A DNA stretch of 8,556 nt from Methanobacteriota archaeon (GCA_002694525.1 NZMN01000010.1:8524-17079); one strand, 5' to 3'; positions 1 to 7,244 are shown, numbered from the stretch's first letter. Numbers and translations are program-made. Notes: generated by a model not told the origin, from the letters alone.

Positions 1-512
1 ATGGCCAACGTGTTGGGTTTCAACAGAATGTTGGGGTGAGAGCGAGCGTAGGAGGTCAGTGCACGTTCAATTTCCTTTCCCGTTGCGTCTTTCGCGTGCA
101 AAATTCGTTTGGAAGAATGGCCACCTTCACGAACGAGGGAGTATGAACCCTCACCGTCTTTTTCAAACTCCACGCCGATTTGAATCAGGTCTTGAATTCG
201 TTCACCAGCCTCCTCGATGATGGAGCGGACCACCGTTTCATCGCAGGCACCGTCCCCGCTGCGCAGGGTGTCCTGAACGTGCGCCTCCATGCCTTCCCGG
301 TTCGTCTTGTCGAGGATGGCTGCGATGCCACCTTGAGCCCAATTGGTGGACGAATCCTTCGGGCGCTTTTTTGTGATCACGGTGACGCGATGACCGGCGT
401 CAGCAAGTTTGGATGCGGCAAACAGACCCGCGATTCCGCTTCCGATGATGGCGATGTGTGCCAGCTTTCCGACCTCCCGTGCCCAACCCTCGGCCTCCCC
501 CTTCTTGACCAT
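1..512 (-). CDS. nadB: L-aspartate oxidase NadB, N-terminal part (cut by window edge)
   Basis: This is the first 170 codons of an FAD-dependent L-aspartate oxidase; the rest lies beyond position 1. NadB oxidises L-aspartate to iminosuccinate, which NadA condenses with dihydroxyacetone phosphate to quinolinate in de novo NAD synthesis; it acts in the cytosol. Visible motifs are the dinucleotide-binding GSGIAG (residues 24-29, after a beta strand IAII), the FAD-contacting STNWAQGGIAA (about 54-64), and EGGHSSKRILHAKDATG (129-145), which is diagnostic of NadB over succinate dehydrogenase or fumarate reductase flavoproteins. The family is usually about 500-550 residues, so about a third is visible. 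The ATG at 512-510 is the only standard start between the upstream in-frame stop (566-564) and the FAD motif. It lacks a Shine-Dalgarno at normal spacing and adds about 18 residues before the first strand. It is divergent from the membrane-protein gene at 590. Confidence 0.93.
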   Translation of the reverse strand, partial: MVKKGEAEGWAREVGKLAHIAIIGSGIAGLFAASKLADAGHRVTVITKKRPKDSSTNWAQGGIAAILDKTNREGMEAHVQDTLRSGDGACDETVVRSIIEEAGERIQDLIQIGVEFEKDGEGSYSLVREGGHSSKRILHAKDATGKEIERALTSYARSHPNILLKPNTLA

Positions 513-542
513 GATGGCCGTTGTCCGAAGCGCAGTCTCCTC

Positions 543-556
543 GGAATACCTATCAA
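543..556. promoter_or_regulatory. AT-rich element in the divergent spacer, possible shared TATA region
   Basis: The 77-bp spacer between the nadB start (512) and the membrane-protein start (590) has one AT-rich stretch, GAATACCTATCAAT. It lies about 35-40 nt from both start codons, a distance that would suit archaeal TATA boxes giving short leaders in either direction. The match to a TATA consensus is weak, and no clear purine-rich BRE is visible. This is inferred from position only. Confidence 0.25.
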
Positions 557-576
557 TCAGCGTTCACTGGACGGTT

Positions 577-582
577 TGAGGA
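577..582 (+). promoter_or_regulatory. Shine-Dalgarno that fixes the membrane-protein start
   Basis: TGAGGA ends 7 nt before the ATG at 590. It supports that codon over the in-frame TTG at 521, which has no such sequence, lies close to the nadB start and would add a 23-residue polar leader. Confidence 0.55.
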
Positions 583-589
583 CCATTGC

Positions 590-1357
590 ATGCTTGGATT
601 GTCGTTGAGAAAAATCCTCACGCTGTTCGGTGCAGCGATGATGATCTTTGTCCTGATGAACGTCCAATTCGGAAGCGTCGCCCCACGCGTCATTGACGGT
701 GCGGAGGGCTACAAGCTCGATGCCTTTCTCATGTTCGACCCCAGTTGTTCGTTTGACAAGGTGGAGGAAGAACTCCGAACCAGTGGCTCGTCCTACTGTT
801 TGGGGGAGATTGGGCAGTGGTCCGGGGCCGATTTGTTGATGCTGATGGAAGGGCTGTTCCTGTTCGTCTATGGGTTTGAACTCCCCCAGAACAAAGGCTG
901 GGCCCGCCGTCTTCGAAAAATCGGCTTTGCCATGGGCGTCGTGCTCTGCTCGATGGCGCTTCTGGATCGGTTTTCACTTCTCCCCAGCCCGGCCAGTTCA
1001 GAAGGGCTGGCGACGTTGTTTCCGTTCCCCGTCGAGCCTTGGGTGGTTCAGATCATGTTTGCCGTGTTCGGTGTCATCATGATTCGCGGCCCCAAGTATT
1101 GGGAAGCGGAAGCCGTCACTCAGACACGCGACAAGCTTGAGCGCCGAAGAGAGAAAGCAGGCGCCTTCAGGTCCTCATTTTTCTCATCAGAAAAACACGA
1201 TAAGCGAACTCTTGAGCGCTCGGAACGCTCCCGCTTTTTGAACTCGGACAAGGATTTGGCGATGAGCCGTCGACGAAGCAAACTGCTGGTGATGGCCACC
1301 TGCCCCTACTGCCAGGGAGCCGGATGTAAGAAGTGCAACCATCAGGGTGTTTTCTGA
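590..1357 (+). CDS. Uncharacterised four-helix membrane protein with C-terminal CxxC-x4-CxxC knuckle
   Basis: I do not recognise a family for this 255-residue protein. Hydrophobic stretches near residues 9-27, 82-97, 111-127 and 151-165 predict four membrane helices. Basic residues fall at the N-terminus, in loop 2-3 (WARRLRK, 104-110) and in the long C-terminal region, so both termini should face the cytoplasm. The 28-80 loop would lie outside and holds two cysteines (C53, C70) that could pair. Residues about 170-230 are charged, mostly basic and probably helical or disordered. The tail has four cysteines at 238, 241, 246 and 249 in CPYCQGAGCKKC, resembling half of a DnaJ zinc-binding repeat (CxxCxGxG) and likely to bind zinc. 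The ATG at 590 is preferred because it has a Shine-Dalgarno and opens directly into helix 1. It precedes smc on the same strand, but a 133-bp gap with its own TATA-like element suggests separate transcription. No function can be assigned. Confidence 0.8.
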   Translation: MLGLSLRKILTLFGAAMMIFVLMNVQFGSVAPRVIDGAEGYKLDAFLMFDPSCSFDKVEEELRTSGSSYCLGEIGQWSGADLLMLMEGLFLFVYGFELPQNKGWARRLRKIGFAMGVVLCSMALLDRFSLLPSPASSEGLATLFPFPVEPWVVQIMFAVFGVIMIRGPKYWEAEAVTQTRDKLERRREKAGAFRSSFFSSEKHDKRTLERSERSRFLNSDKDLAMSRRRSKLLVMATCPYCQGAGCKKCNHQGVF

Positions 1358-1363
1358 GGCCGC

Positions 1364-1378
1364 TCGGCGGCGCGCCGA
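1364..1378 (+). repeat. Small GC-rich inverted repeat after the membrane-protein gene
   Basis: TCGGCG-GCG-CGCCGA forms a perfect 6-bp stem with a 3-nt loop, 6 nt after the stop codon at 1355-1357. No T-run follows, as an archaeal or bacterial intrinsic terminator would need, so a role in termination is doubtful. It may protect the mRNA 3' end or be chance in GC-rich sequence. Confidence 0.35.
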
Positions 1379-1420
1379 CCCTGCTGAAAACCGTGGCACT
1401 GAGCCTCGGAATTTCGTATT

Positions 1421-1428
1421 GTTTAAAT
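1421..1428 (+). promoter_or_regulatory. TATA-like box, candidate promoter of the smc-scpA-scpB operon
   Basis: GTTTAAAT is the most TATA-like stretch in the 133-bp gap before smc. It lies within a wider AT-rich patch (about 1411-1428) surrounded by GC-rich sequence. Archaeal initiation about 25 nt downstream would start transcription near 1450 and give a leader of roughly 40 nt. The rest of the gap (1379-1410 and 1429-1479) shows nothing else I can support. Confidence 0.45.
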
Positions 1429-1479
1429 CCTGTAAAGGACGGGTGGCGGGAAAGTGATGCGAACAAAGTTCCATCGCAC

Positions 1480-1490
1480 GAGGGATAGGG
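1480..1490 (+). promoter_or_regulatory. Purine-rich ribosome binding site of smc
   Basis: GAGGGATAGGG abuts the ATG at 1491. The GAGGG part at 1480-1484 ends 6 nt before the start codon, a normal Shine-Dalgarno spacing. The nearby GTG (1454) and ATG (1457) are out of frame with smc, so 1491 is the start. Confidence 0.5.
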
Positions 1491-4400
1491 ATGTATCTGA
1501 AATCGCTTGAGGTGCTGAATTTCAAATCGTTCAAAGGTGAAGTGACCGTGCCCCTCGATCGTGGTTTTACCGCCATCACGGGCCCAAACGGGTCGGGTAA
1601 ATCCAACTGCGGTGATGCGATTCAGTTTGTTTTGGGCCCGAAATCCAATCGGGTCATTCGTGCGCAGAATTCCACCGACCTCATCTTCAACGGCGGCAAG
1701 AATTCCAAACCGGCGCGAAACTGTTCCGTCACGCTGGTCTTTGCCAACCCCGTGATGAGCAACGGACGTCGACGCCTTCCCTTGGACAAAGACGAAATTC
1801 GCATGTCGAGAAGCATCCGCTTAACCTCTTCAAACAACCCCGTCACGACCTACAAACTCAACGGCGAGGACAGCACGCAGAAGGTGTTTCACCGATTGTT
1901 GGGAGCGGCCAATGCACGGCCCGACGGCTACAACATCGTGCTTCAGGGAGACGTGACCAGTCTGGCCAAGATGACGGCCAACGAGCGACGAAAGGTCCTG
2001 GACAACGTCGCCGGCGTCACGTCCTACGACGACGAGATTCGGAAAGCCACCAAACAGAAGGACATGGTGGAAAACTACCTGGATCGCATCGGACTCCTCG
2101 AAAAGGAACAACTTGAGCGCCTCTCGACGCTCGCAAAGGAGCGACACGTTGCGCAAAAGGCGAAAGAGGTGTCGGACGCCATCCACCTCACGAACGCCAT
2201 GCTTCTTCAATCGAGGTACGCCACGCTGAAAAACGAACTTGCCTTTCACATCGAGGAACGCCAGAAATACCTCACTGAAAGTCAGCGACTTCTTGACGAG
2301 CACAAGGCCACCGAGAAGGTTGTCTTGGAATTGGACGACAAAATTGCCGAGTTGCAAAACGAAATCAATCGCCTTACGGGTGGCGAAACCTCCGAGCTCG
2401 GCCAGGCCATTCAGGCCCTTCATGTAGCGATTGAACTCAACAACGACCGCCTGCAAGAGGCAGCCAACGAAGAGGCGGAGGAGGCCGAGGAAGCGGATGT
2501 GCTCGGGGAGCAACTCAGCGAGGCCAACGACGAACTTCAGGCGTTTGTGTCGAGTCTTGAATCGGCCAACGACGCCCTCAAGCAAGCCCTTGCGGACCTC
2601 GAAGAGGCCCGGGCCGAAGAGCAGCGCGTTCGCGAAGCCCTGGCAACCGCTGGAGAACAAAACGAGCATTTGAGCGAAGCCTTGTCGCAGGCCGAGGCCG
2701 CGTTGGAGGCCGAACTGGAGCAGCGAAATGAAGCGCAAGGGGACGTGGATAAAATCGCCGTGGAAGCGGATTTGGTGGGTGAACAGCTCGCTGACGCTCA
2801 AACAGAGAGCGAGGAAATCCGACTCGCTCTGGGTGAACTCGACATCCGGATTCAAGATCTCTCCGAAGAAGCACCCGAACTTGACCGAGAGGCATTGGCG
2901 GGACAGTTGGTCGATGCACAACGTGCTGAATCCCAACTTTCCGAGGACCGAACCCGCATCGAGGTAAAGTTGCGGGAGGCCGAGCGCGCCCTCAGTTTGG
3001 CAAGGGCGGACATGGAACAAAAATCCGGGGCGAAGGGCTTGGCCGGAGGTGCGAGCGCCGTTCTTCAGGCACGCGACAACCACGAACTCAGCGGCATCAT
3101 CGGTACCGTGGCCGAACTCTGCGCTCCCAAGGAGGCCGGACACGAGGTCGCCTTGGCCACCGCCATCGGTGCGGGCATGGCTTCGGTGGTCGTTGAAACC
3201 GATCAGGACGCGGCCAACGCCATCCGATGGCTGGCGGAGAACCGAGCCGGGCGTGCGACGTTCTTGCCCCTCAACAAGCTGAATTCCTCCCGTGCAGGTG
3301 GAAAAACGGTGATGACCGCCCGAAAAGAGGGTGTGCTTGGCTTCGCTCACGAGATGCTCGATTACGATCCTCGAATCGATGTCGCCGTTCGGTTTGCTCT
3401 GCGCAACACCCTCATCGTCGAAAACCTCAGCATCGCACGTCAATACATGGGCGGCACGCGGTTTGTGACCCTCCGTGGCGACGTCATTGAATCAGGGGGT
3501 GCCATGGTTGGTGGGTCAAAACGAAAGATGAACATCGCCTTCGGTGGCCGTATTCAGGGCGCGTCCGAAGTCGAACGCCTCACCGCTGAAGTGGAGCGTT
3601 GCCGGCTCATGGAGGAGACGATCAACGAGGCGCTTCGTGAGGCTCGGACCAGTCAGCAGGCCATCCGAAACAAGATCAACGCCATGGTCGACGATTCGTA
3701 CGCCACCGAAATGAGGGAACTCAAAGCCGAACAAAAGCAGGTTGGACAGGCTCACAAAAAGGCGCTGGCTGTTGTGGAGGGGCTCGAGAAGAAGTTGGAC
3801 GAGCTTCGCACGGGCGCTCAAGATGCCCTGCGCGCGCTCGACGCCGCGGAACGCACCCTACTGCGAGCCCAGGAAGCTCATGAGGCAGCGAAGGAGGCGC
3901 TCGAAGCGGCCAGCCCGGAGCATCTGCGTGAACGAATGCACGCCGCAGACCTGTTGCGTGTGTCCGCTGTCGGCGCCAAGGACAAAGCCGAGGAGACCCT
4001 CAACAACGGAGCCAGTCATCAAGCCGTCCTCCAGCGCCGTGTTGACGAAACCGATGCTCGACTGCGCCAACTCCTCGAAAACAAGGAGACGAGGCTGGTT
4101 CGTGTTGACGAACTTGAAGCTCAACTGGCCAGCGACCGTGTGGCTCTGAAGGCCAAGAAGGACGAGCAAGCCGTGTATCTGGAAGAAAATCAAGGTCTGG
4201 AGCAGGAGCGACAAGAACTCACCGACCAACGAGCGACGCTCCGGGTACGAAACGAGGAACGACTCAATCAAGCACAGAATCATCGCAGACTGGCCGAGGA
4301 GTTGATGAGAACCATCGCTGACAAGGAAGTCGAGGTTCAGTCCATGGGGCAGGAACTCATCGATGCGGACCTTTCTCTGAGCGACCTGCCGGACGATTTG

Positions 4401-5390
4401 ATGAACGTGGGTGAACTTGAGCGCAAACTTCGAGGCTTGCAACGGAAGATGGAAGGGTTCGGCAACGTGAACATGATGGCCATCGAGCAGTACGATGAAT
4501 GCCAAGCTCGACTTGATCTGATGAAGGACGAATTCGCGACGCTCCAAAGGCGCAGAAAAGACCTCATCGAGGTCACGGAACTGTTGGAGTCTCAACGCAA
4601 AGAACGCTTGGTCAACGTTCTGGAAAAGGTCAACGAGAACTTCAAAAAATCCTATCACCAACTCTCCGACGGTGGCCGAGGCGAATTGTTCCTCGAAAAC
4701 CCCGACGAGCCCTTCAAGGGCGGACTGGAACTGTGGGCTCAGCCTCGCGGCAAGTCGTCCAAAGTCAGCCGGCAACAACTCTCGGGTGGAGAGCAGTCGA
4801 TGGCAGCCTTGGCCCTTATTTTCGCCATTCAGGATTACGACCCAAGCCCCTTCTACTACTTCGACGAGGTCGACCAGAACCTCGATGCGTACAACGCTGA
4901 GCGCATCGCAAAGATGTGTCGCGAACGAAGCAAGCGCGCTCAATTCATCATGGTGACCTTGCGAAAGGTGTCGTTGAAGCTCGCCGACCACCACATCGGC
5001 ATCACGCACGGTGGGGACGGTTGCAGCCGACGCATCCTTGATTTCGACCGAGAGCGGGCCATCGCCCTGGGCGAGGCCGCCCTCAAAGAAGCGCAAAAGG
5101 ACGCCGACAAGAACGAAAGCCGAATCATGGATGCGGTCGCAGCGGCCCAAGACATGCCGGAGGTTCCAGAACCCGTGGACGTGCCAAAGAGCCTGGGCGG
5201 TTTGCTTGCACACATGCACGACGAGGCGCCATCCGAAGCCTCCATGGGTGGGCTGATGGAGCGAACCCAAGAATTGACCGAGGACATCAACGAACGGGCT
5301 GAAGTGGCCGCCAAGGTGGCTGAAAACGAGGTTGCTGAGGAAGAGGTGAACGATTCGACCGCAGCGGCCGCAGAGCTCGAGGAACAGTGA
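1491..5390 (+). CDS. smc: Chromosome segregation and condensation ATPase SMC, with a long acidic C-terminal tail
   Basis: SMC is the ABC-type ATPase of prokaryotic condensin. Its dimers, closed by ScpA-ScpB, entrap and compact DNA. At 1299 residues it is longer than the usual 1150-1200. Order of parts: N-terminal head with Walker A GPNGSGKSN (31-39) and the archaeal-type segment PDGYNIVLQGD around Q152; a Glu/Ala-rich coiled coil (about 165-515); hinge (about 516-676) ending in the conserved glycine segment ESGGAMVGG (667-675); return coiled coil (about 680-985); FGNVNMMAIEQYDE at 990; ABC signature LSGGEQ (1097-1102); Walker B and D-loop FYYFDEVDQNLD (1121-1132) with catalytic E1126. The D-loop reads DQNLD where many SMCs have DAALD. 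The head fold should end near residue 1186. The remaining 113 residues form an Ala/Glu/Val-rich, probably disordered tail containing SLGGLLAHM (1234-1242) and SMGGLMERT (1251-1259). It is the first gene of an operon with scpA and scpB. Confidence 0.97.
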   Translation: MYLKSLEVLNFKSFKGEVTVPLDRGFTAITGPNGSGKSNCGDAIQFVLGPKSNRVIRAQNSTDLIFNGGKNSKPARNCSVTLVFANPVMSNGRRRLPLDKDEIRMSRSIRLTSSNNPVTTYKLNGEDSTQKVFHRLLGAANARPDGYNIVLQGDVTSLAKMTANERRKVLDNVAGVTSYDDEIRKATKQKDMVENYLDRIGLLEKEQLERLSTLAKERHVAQKAKEVSDAIHLTNAMLLQSRYATLKNELAFHIEERQKYLTESQRLLDEHKATEKVVLELDDKIAELQNEINRLTGGETSELGQAIQALHVAIELNNDRLQEAANEEAEEAEEADVLGEQLSEANDELQAFVSSLESANDALKQALADLEEARAEEQRVREALATAGEQNEHLSEALSQAEAALEAELEQRNEAQGDVDKIAVEADLVGEQLADAQTESEEIRLALGELDIRIQDLSEEAPELDREALAGQLVDAQRAESQLSEDRTRIEVKLREAERALSLARADMEQKSGAKGLAGGASAVLQARDNHELSGIIGTVAELCAPKEAGHEVALATAIGAGMASVVVETDQDAANAIRWLAENRAGRATFLPLNKLNSSRAGGKTVMTARKEGVLGFAHEMLDYDPRIDVAVRFALRNTLIVENLSIARQYMGGTRFVTLRGDVIESGGAMVGGSKRKMNIAFGGRIQGASEVERLTAEVERCRLMEETINEALREARTSQQAIRNKINAMVDDSYATEMRELKAEQKQVGQAHKKALAVVEGLEKKLDELRTGAQDALRALDAAERTLLRAQEAHEAAKEALEAASPEHLRERMHAADLLRVSAVGAKDKAEETLNNGASHQAVLQRRVDETDARLRQLLENKETRLVRVDELEAQLASDRVALKAKKDEQAVYLEENQGLEQERQELTDQRATLRVRNEERLNQAQNHRRLAEELMRTIADKEVEVQSMGQELIDADLSLSDLPDDLMNVGELERKLRGLQRKMEGFGNVNMMAIEQYDECQARLDLMKDEFATLQRRRKDLIEVTELLESQRKERLVNVLEKVNENFKKSYHQLSDGGRGELFLENPDEPFKGGLELWAQPRGKSSKVSRQQLSGGEQSMAALALIFAIQDYDPSPFYYFDEVDQNLDAYNAERIAKMCRERSKRAQFIMVTLRKVSLKLADHHIGITHGGDGCSRRILDFDRERAIALGEAALKEAQKDADKNESRIMDAVAAAQDMPEVPEPVDVPKSLGGLLAHMHDEAPSEASMGGLMERTQELTEDINERAEVAAKVAENEVAEEEVNDSTAAAAELEEQ

Positions 5391-5398
5391 GGTGAGGG
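5391..5398 (+). promoter_or_regulatory. Shine-Dalgarno of scpA in the smc-scpA junction
   Basis: GGTGAGGG fills nearly all of the 9-nt gap between the smc stop (5388-5390) and the scpA ATG (5400). The tight spacing suggests that ribosomes ending on smc reinitiate on scpA. Confidence 0.6.
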
Positions 5399-5399
5399 C

Positions 5400-6623
5400 A
5401 TGGCAGAACAGCAGAGCATGCTCGACCGATGGTTCCTGCAGCAGGAAATCATCGATCAACTCCTCGGCCAGGGTGAAGATCGCGAGGATGCCGAGCAGTT
5501 CGGGCGTCGTATCGCCACCATCGCTGCCACCGAGGAAGCCGAGCATCAAAGCCTTCACGACCCGTTCGACCGCTCGGTTGCACTGGTGCTCTCGCTGGTC
5601 CGAGACGAAGCGTTCAATCCATGGGACGTTGATTTGTCAGCATTTTTGAGCGTTTTTTCGGAGCGCGTCAACCAAGGTGAAAATCTTGCCCTGCCGGCAT
5701 GCGGACGCCTGATCCGTCTCTCCTGGGAAGTGCTGCATCATCAGTCGGCCGTGCTCTTCGACAAAATCCAACCCGTCGAGGAGGACCACTGGGAGGACGA
5801 CCATGCCTTTGGGTGGGAGAGCGATTACGACGACGAAGCGTTCTTCTTCACGCAGTCGGTGCTTGACGGGGACGCCGATGAAGTCCTCACGTCGCTCTTC
5901 GACGAGCGGGTCCGCCGCGACGAGGGGCGCCCGGTGACGCTGGCTGAACTGCTTTCGGCCTTCAAGGATGCAGCCGACGATGCCGAGGCGCTGAAGCAGC
6001 GAGAAATCAACCGCATGGAGCACGAGCGAGAACTCAGCGAATACATGGAAAACGTCGGCGGACGCATGCACAACGAAGATTTGGAAGGCGACATTGAACG
6101 CTGCTGGACCGCCCTGAAAGCGACCTGCGATGCGGCACAATCGTCGACGGTCCCGCTCGTTGCGGTCATCGACAAACTCAAACCGATGCTGCAAACAACC
6201 TTCGGTGCGTCGCTTGACGACCCAGACAGCGAAGCCTTCGTCGCTTCGTTCATCGCTGGTTTGTTCCTCACGCACCGTCGTATGGCGAGCATATCGCAGG
6301 AAGGCGAGGCCGTTGCAAACATCATGATCGAGGATTTGTGGCCCGAACTCAACGATTTCAATCAGGTGCTGGAAGCCGTTGAATGCATCATGGCCGAGGA
6401 CGCTGAAGCCCTCGACGGTCAAACGACGGGGTCCGAGCATCGCATGGAGGCCATCGCAGAACGCGCCCGGATCGCCGAGGAGCGGCAGGCTCGCAAGCAG
6501 GCTAAATTGGAGGCAAAAGCCGCCAAAGAGGCCGCTGAGCGTGCAGCGGAACGCCCTCCCGTGGTGGCGGAGATTCCCGGTTCGGAAGCGATGTTGAACG
6601 ACCACGATTGGTTGGTTGAGTGA
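5400..6623 (+). CDS. scpA: Kleisin subunit ScpA of SMC-ScpAB condensin, extended form
   Basis: ScpA is the kleisin that links the two SMC heads and recruits a ScpB dimer. Family identity rests on an N-terminal segment from DPFDRSVALVLSLVRDE (54-70) through NPWDVDLSAFLSVF (73-86), matching the archaeal ScpA pattern PWDIDI followed by a helix. The helix ENLALPACGRLIRLSWEVL (94-112) is the expected SMC-neck-binding partner. A C-terminal winged-helix-like segment, VASFIAGLFLTHRRMASISQEG, lies around 281-302. At 407 residues it is much longer than typical ScpA (about 230-280). Extra parts are about 50 residues at the N-terminus, a very acidic linker (126-147, rich in D, E and W), and about 90 residues after the winged helix. 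That last part includes an Ala/Lys/Glu/Arg helix (about 345-385) and an acidic end, DHDWLVE. Similarity to bacterial ScpA is weak, so the assignment also relies on its place between smc and scpB. Confidence 0.88.
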   Translation: MAEQQSMLDRWFLQQEIIDQLLGQGEDREDAEQFGRRIATIAATEEAEHQSLHDPFDRSVALVLSLVRDEAFNPWDVDLSAFLSVFSERVNQGENLALPACGRLIRLSWEVLHHQSAVLFDKIQPVEEDHWEDDHAFGWESDYDDEAFFFTQSVLDGDADEVLTSLFDERVRRDEGRPVTLAELLSAFKDAADDAEALKQREINRMEHERELSEYMENVGGRMHNEDLEGDIERCWTALKATCDAAQSSTVPLVAVIDKLKPMLQTTFGASLDDPDSEAFVASFIAGLFLTHRRMASISQEGEAVANIMIEDLWPELNDFNQVLEAVECIMAEDAEALDGQTTGSEHRMEAIAERARIAEERQARKQAKLEAKAAKEAAERAAERPPVVAEIPGSEAMLNDHDWLVE

Positions 6624-6627
6624 GGGG
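6619..6627 (+). promoter_or_regulatory. Shine-Dalgarno of scpB overlapping the scpA stop codon
   Basis: AGTGAGGGG includes the scpA TGA (6621-6623) and ends 5 nt before the scpB ATG at 6633. Stop and ribosome binding site share bases, which favours translational coupling and fixes the scpB start. Confidence 0.6.
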
Positions 6628-6632
6628 TTCGT

Positions 6633-7244
6633 ATGGCTGAATTACCGTTGGAATCCCTCATTGAGGCGACCCTGTTCAGTTCGGGTAAATCCATGTCCGT
6701 CGGCGAGCTTTCTGAAGCGCTTGGGTACGATGAGGACGAGATGCTGGATTGCCTTGGGTCGCTCCAGGCCACCCTTAAACGCCGCAAGGGGGGCGCCCTG
6801 CAACTTGCAGAAGTTGGGGATCGATGGGCGCTCGAGGTGAAACCTGCCATCGCTTCTCACCTGCCCAGGGCGACCAAAACCGACATGCCCCCGAAGCTTC
6901 TCAAAGCCGCAGCACTGATCGCTTATCACCAACCGATGCCGCAATCCCGACTGGTCGAACTTCTCGGTCAGAAAGCCTACGATTACGTTCGTGAACTGGC
7001 TCAGCACGGGATGATCGATCGTCGAAAAGACGGCAACACGCGTCGTTTGGCCACGACGCGTCGGTTTTCCGAAGCGTTTGGTTGCCCGCACACGGACCGG
7101 AAGAAGGTGAAGGCCTGGTTCAGGGAACAGGTGCAGTCAAGCGGGCTGCTGGACGAATTGGGAGACCGGCAGGAAATTCTTCGTGAGGAATCCGATGACT
7201 CAGGCACCGTCCAATCTTCGCTTCCCGTTCAAGAGGGTGAATGA
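6633..7244 (+). CDS. scpB: Winged-helix condensin subunit ScpB
   Basis: ScpB forms dimers that bind the middle of ScpA and regulate the SMC ATPase and DNA-loading cycle. The 203-residue length fits the family (about 170-220). The first winged helix spans about residues 1-80, opening with LESLIEATLFSSGKSMSVGEL (start near 6), a standard ScpB N-terminus. The second spans about 85-150, with LLKAAALIAYHQPMPQSRL (89-107) followed by YDYVRELAQHGMIDRR (116-131) and the strand-turn RRLATTRRFSEAFG (137-150). A polar, acidic tail follows from about 170 and is probably disordered. It starts 9 nt after scpA and is the last gene of the operon. Its stop (7242-7244) lies 2 nt from the stop of the converging HMG-CoA reductase gene, leaving no room for a terminator outside coding sequence. 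Confidence 0.94.
   Translation: MAELPLESLIEATLFSSGKSMSVGELSEALGYDEDEMLDCLGSLQATLKRRKGGALQLAEVGDRWALEVKPAIASHLPRATKTDMPPKLLKAAALIAYHQPMPQSRLVELLGQKAYDYVRELAQHGMIDRRKDGNTRRLATTRRFSEAFGCPHTDRKKVKAWFREQVQSSGLLDELGDRQEILREESDDSGTVQSSLPVQEGE

Noticed and set aside
521..589. Upstream TTG start for the membrane protein
   Set aside because: It would add 23 polar residues before the first membrane helix and start 9 nt from the nadB start codon, with no Shine-Dalgarno; the ATG at 590 has one.
180..608. Plus-strand open frame over nadB
   Set aside because: It begins inside nadB and reads antisense to its FAD-binding and EGGHS motifs; the minus-strand protein is unmistakable.
1364..1378. Hairpin read as an intrinsic terminator
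   Set aside because: The stem is only 6 bp and is followed by CCCTGCTG, not a T-run, so it is listed only as an inverted repeat.
2464..2500. GAGGC-rich stretch as a nucleotide repeat
   Set aside because: It simply encodes an acidic coiled-coil run of Glu and Ala codons in SMC; the units are not regular and stay in frame.
1830..3443. Long open frame on the minus strand opposite smc (537 codons)
   Set aside because: It is the antisense of the SMC coiled coil and hinge. Glu, Lys and Gln codons read backwards give Leu, Phe and Val runs, and stop codons are rare opposite GC-rich coding sequence. It has no recognisable domain, while the plus strand is clearly SMC.
1491..5390. Rad50 or another SMC-like repair ATPase instead of SMC
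   Set aside because: The hinge is a full SMC hinge ending in ESGGAMVGG, not a Rad50 CxxC zinc hook, and scpA and scpB follow directly.
3858..5558. Long open frame on the minus strand opposite smc and scpA (566 codons)
   Set aside because: It spans the antisense of two well-supported genes, including the Walker B and signature motifs of SMC, and its composition is what antisense coiled coil yields.
5637..6605. Minus-strand open frame of 322 codons opposite scpA
   Set aside because: It is an antisense shadow of scpA with no domain or ribosome binding site; scpA has a Shine-Dalgarno, operon position and family motifs.
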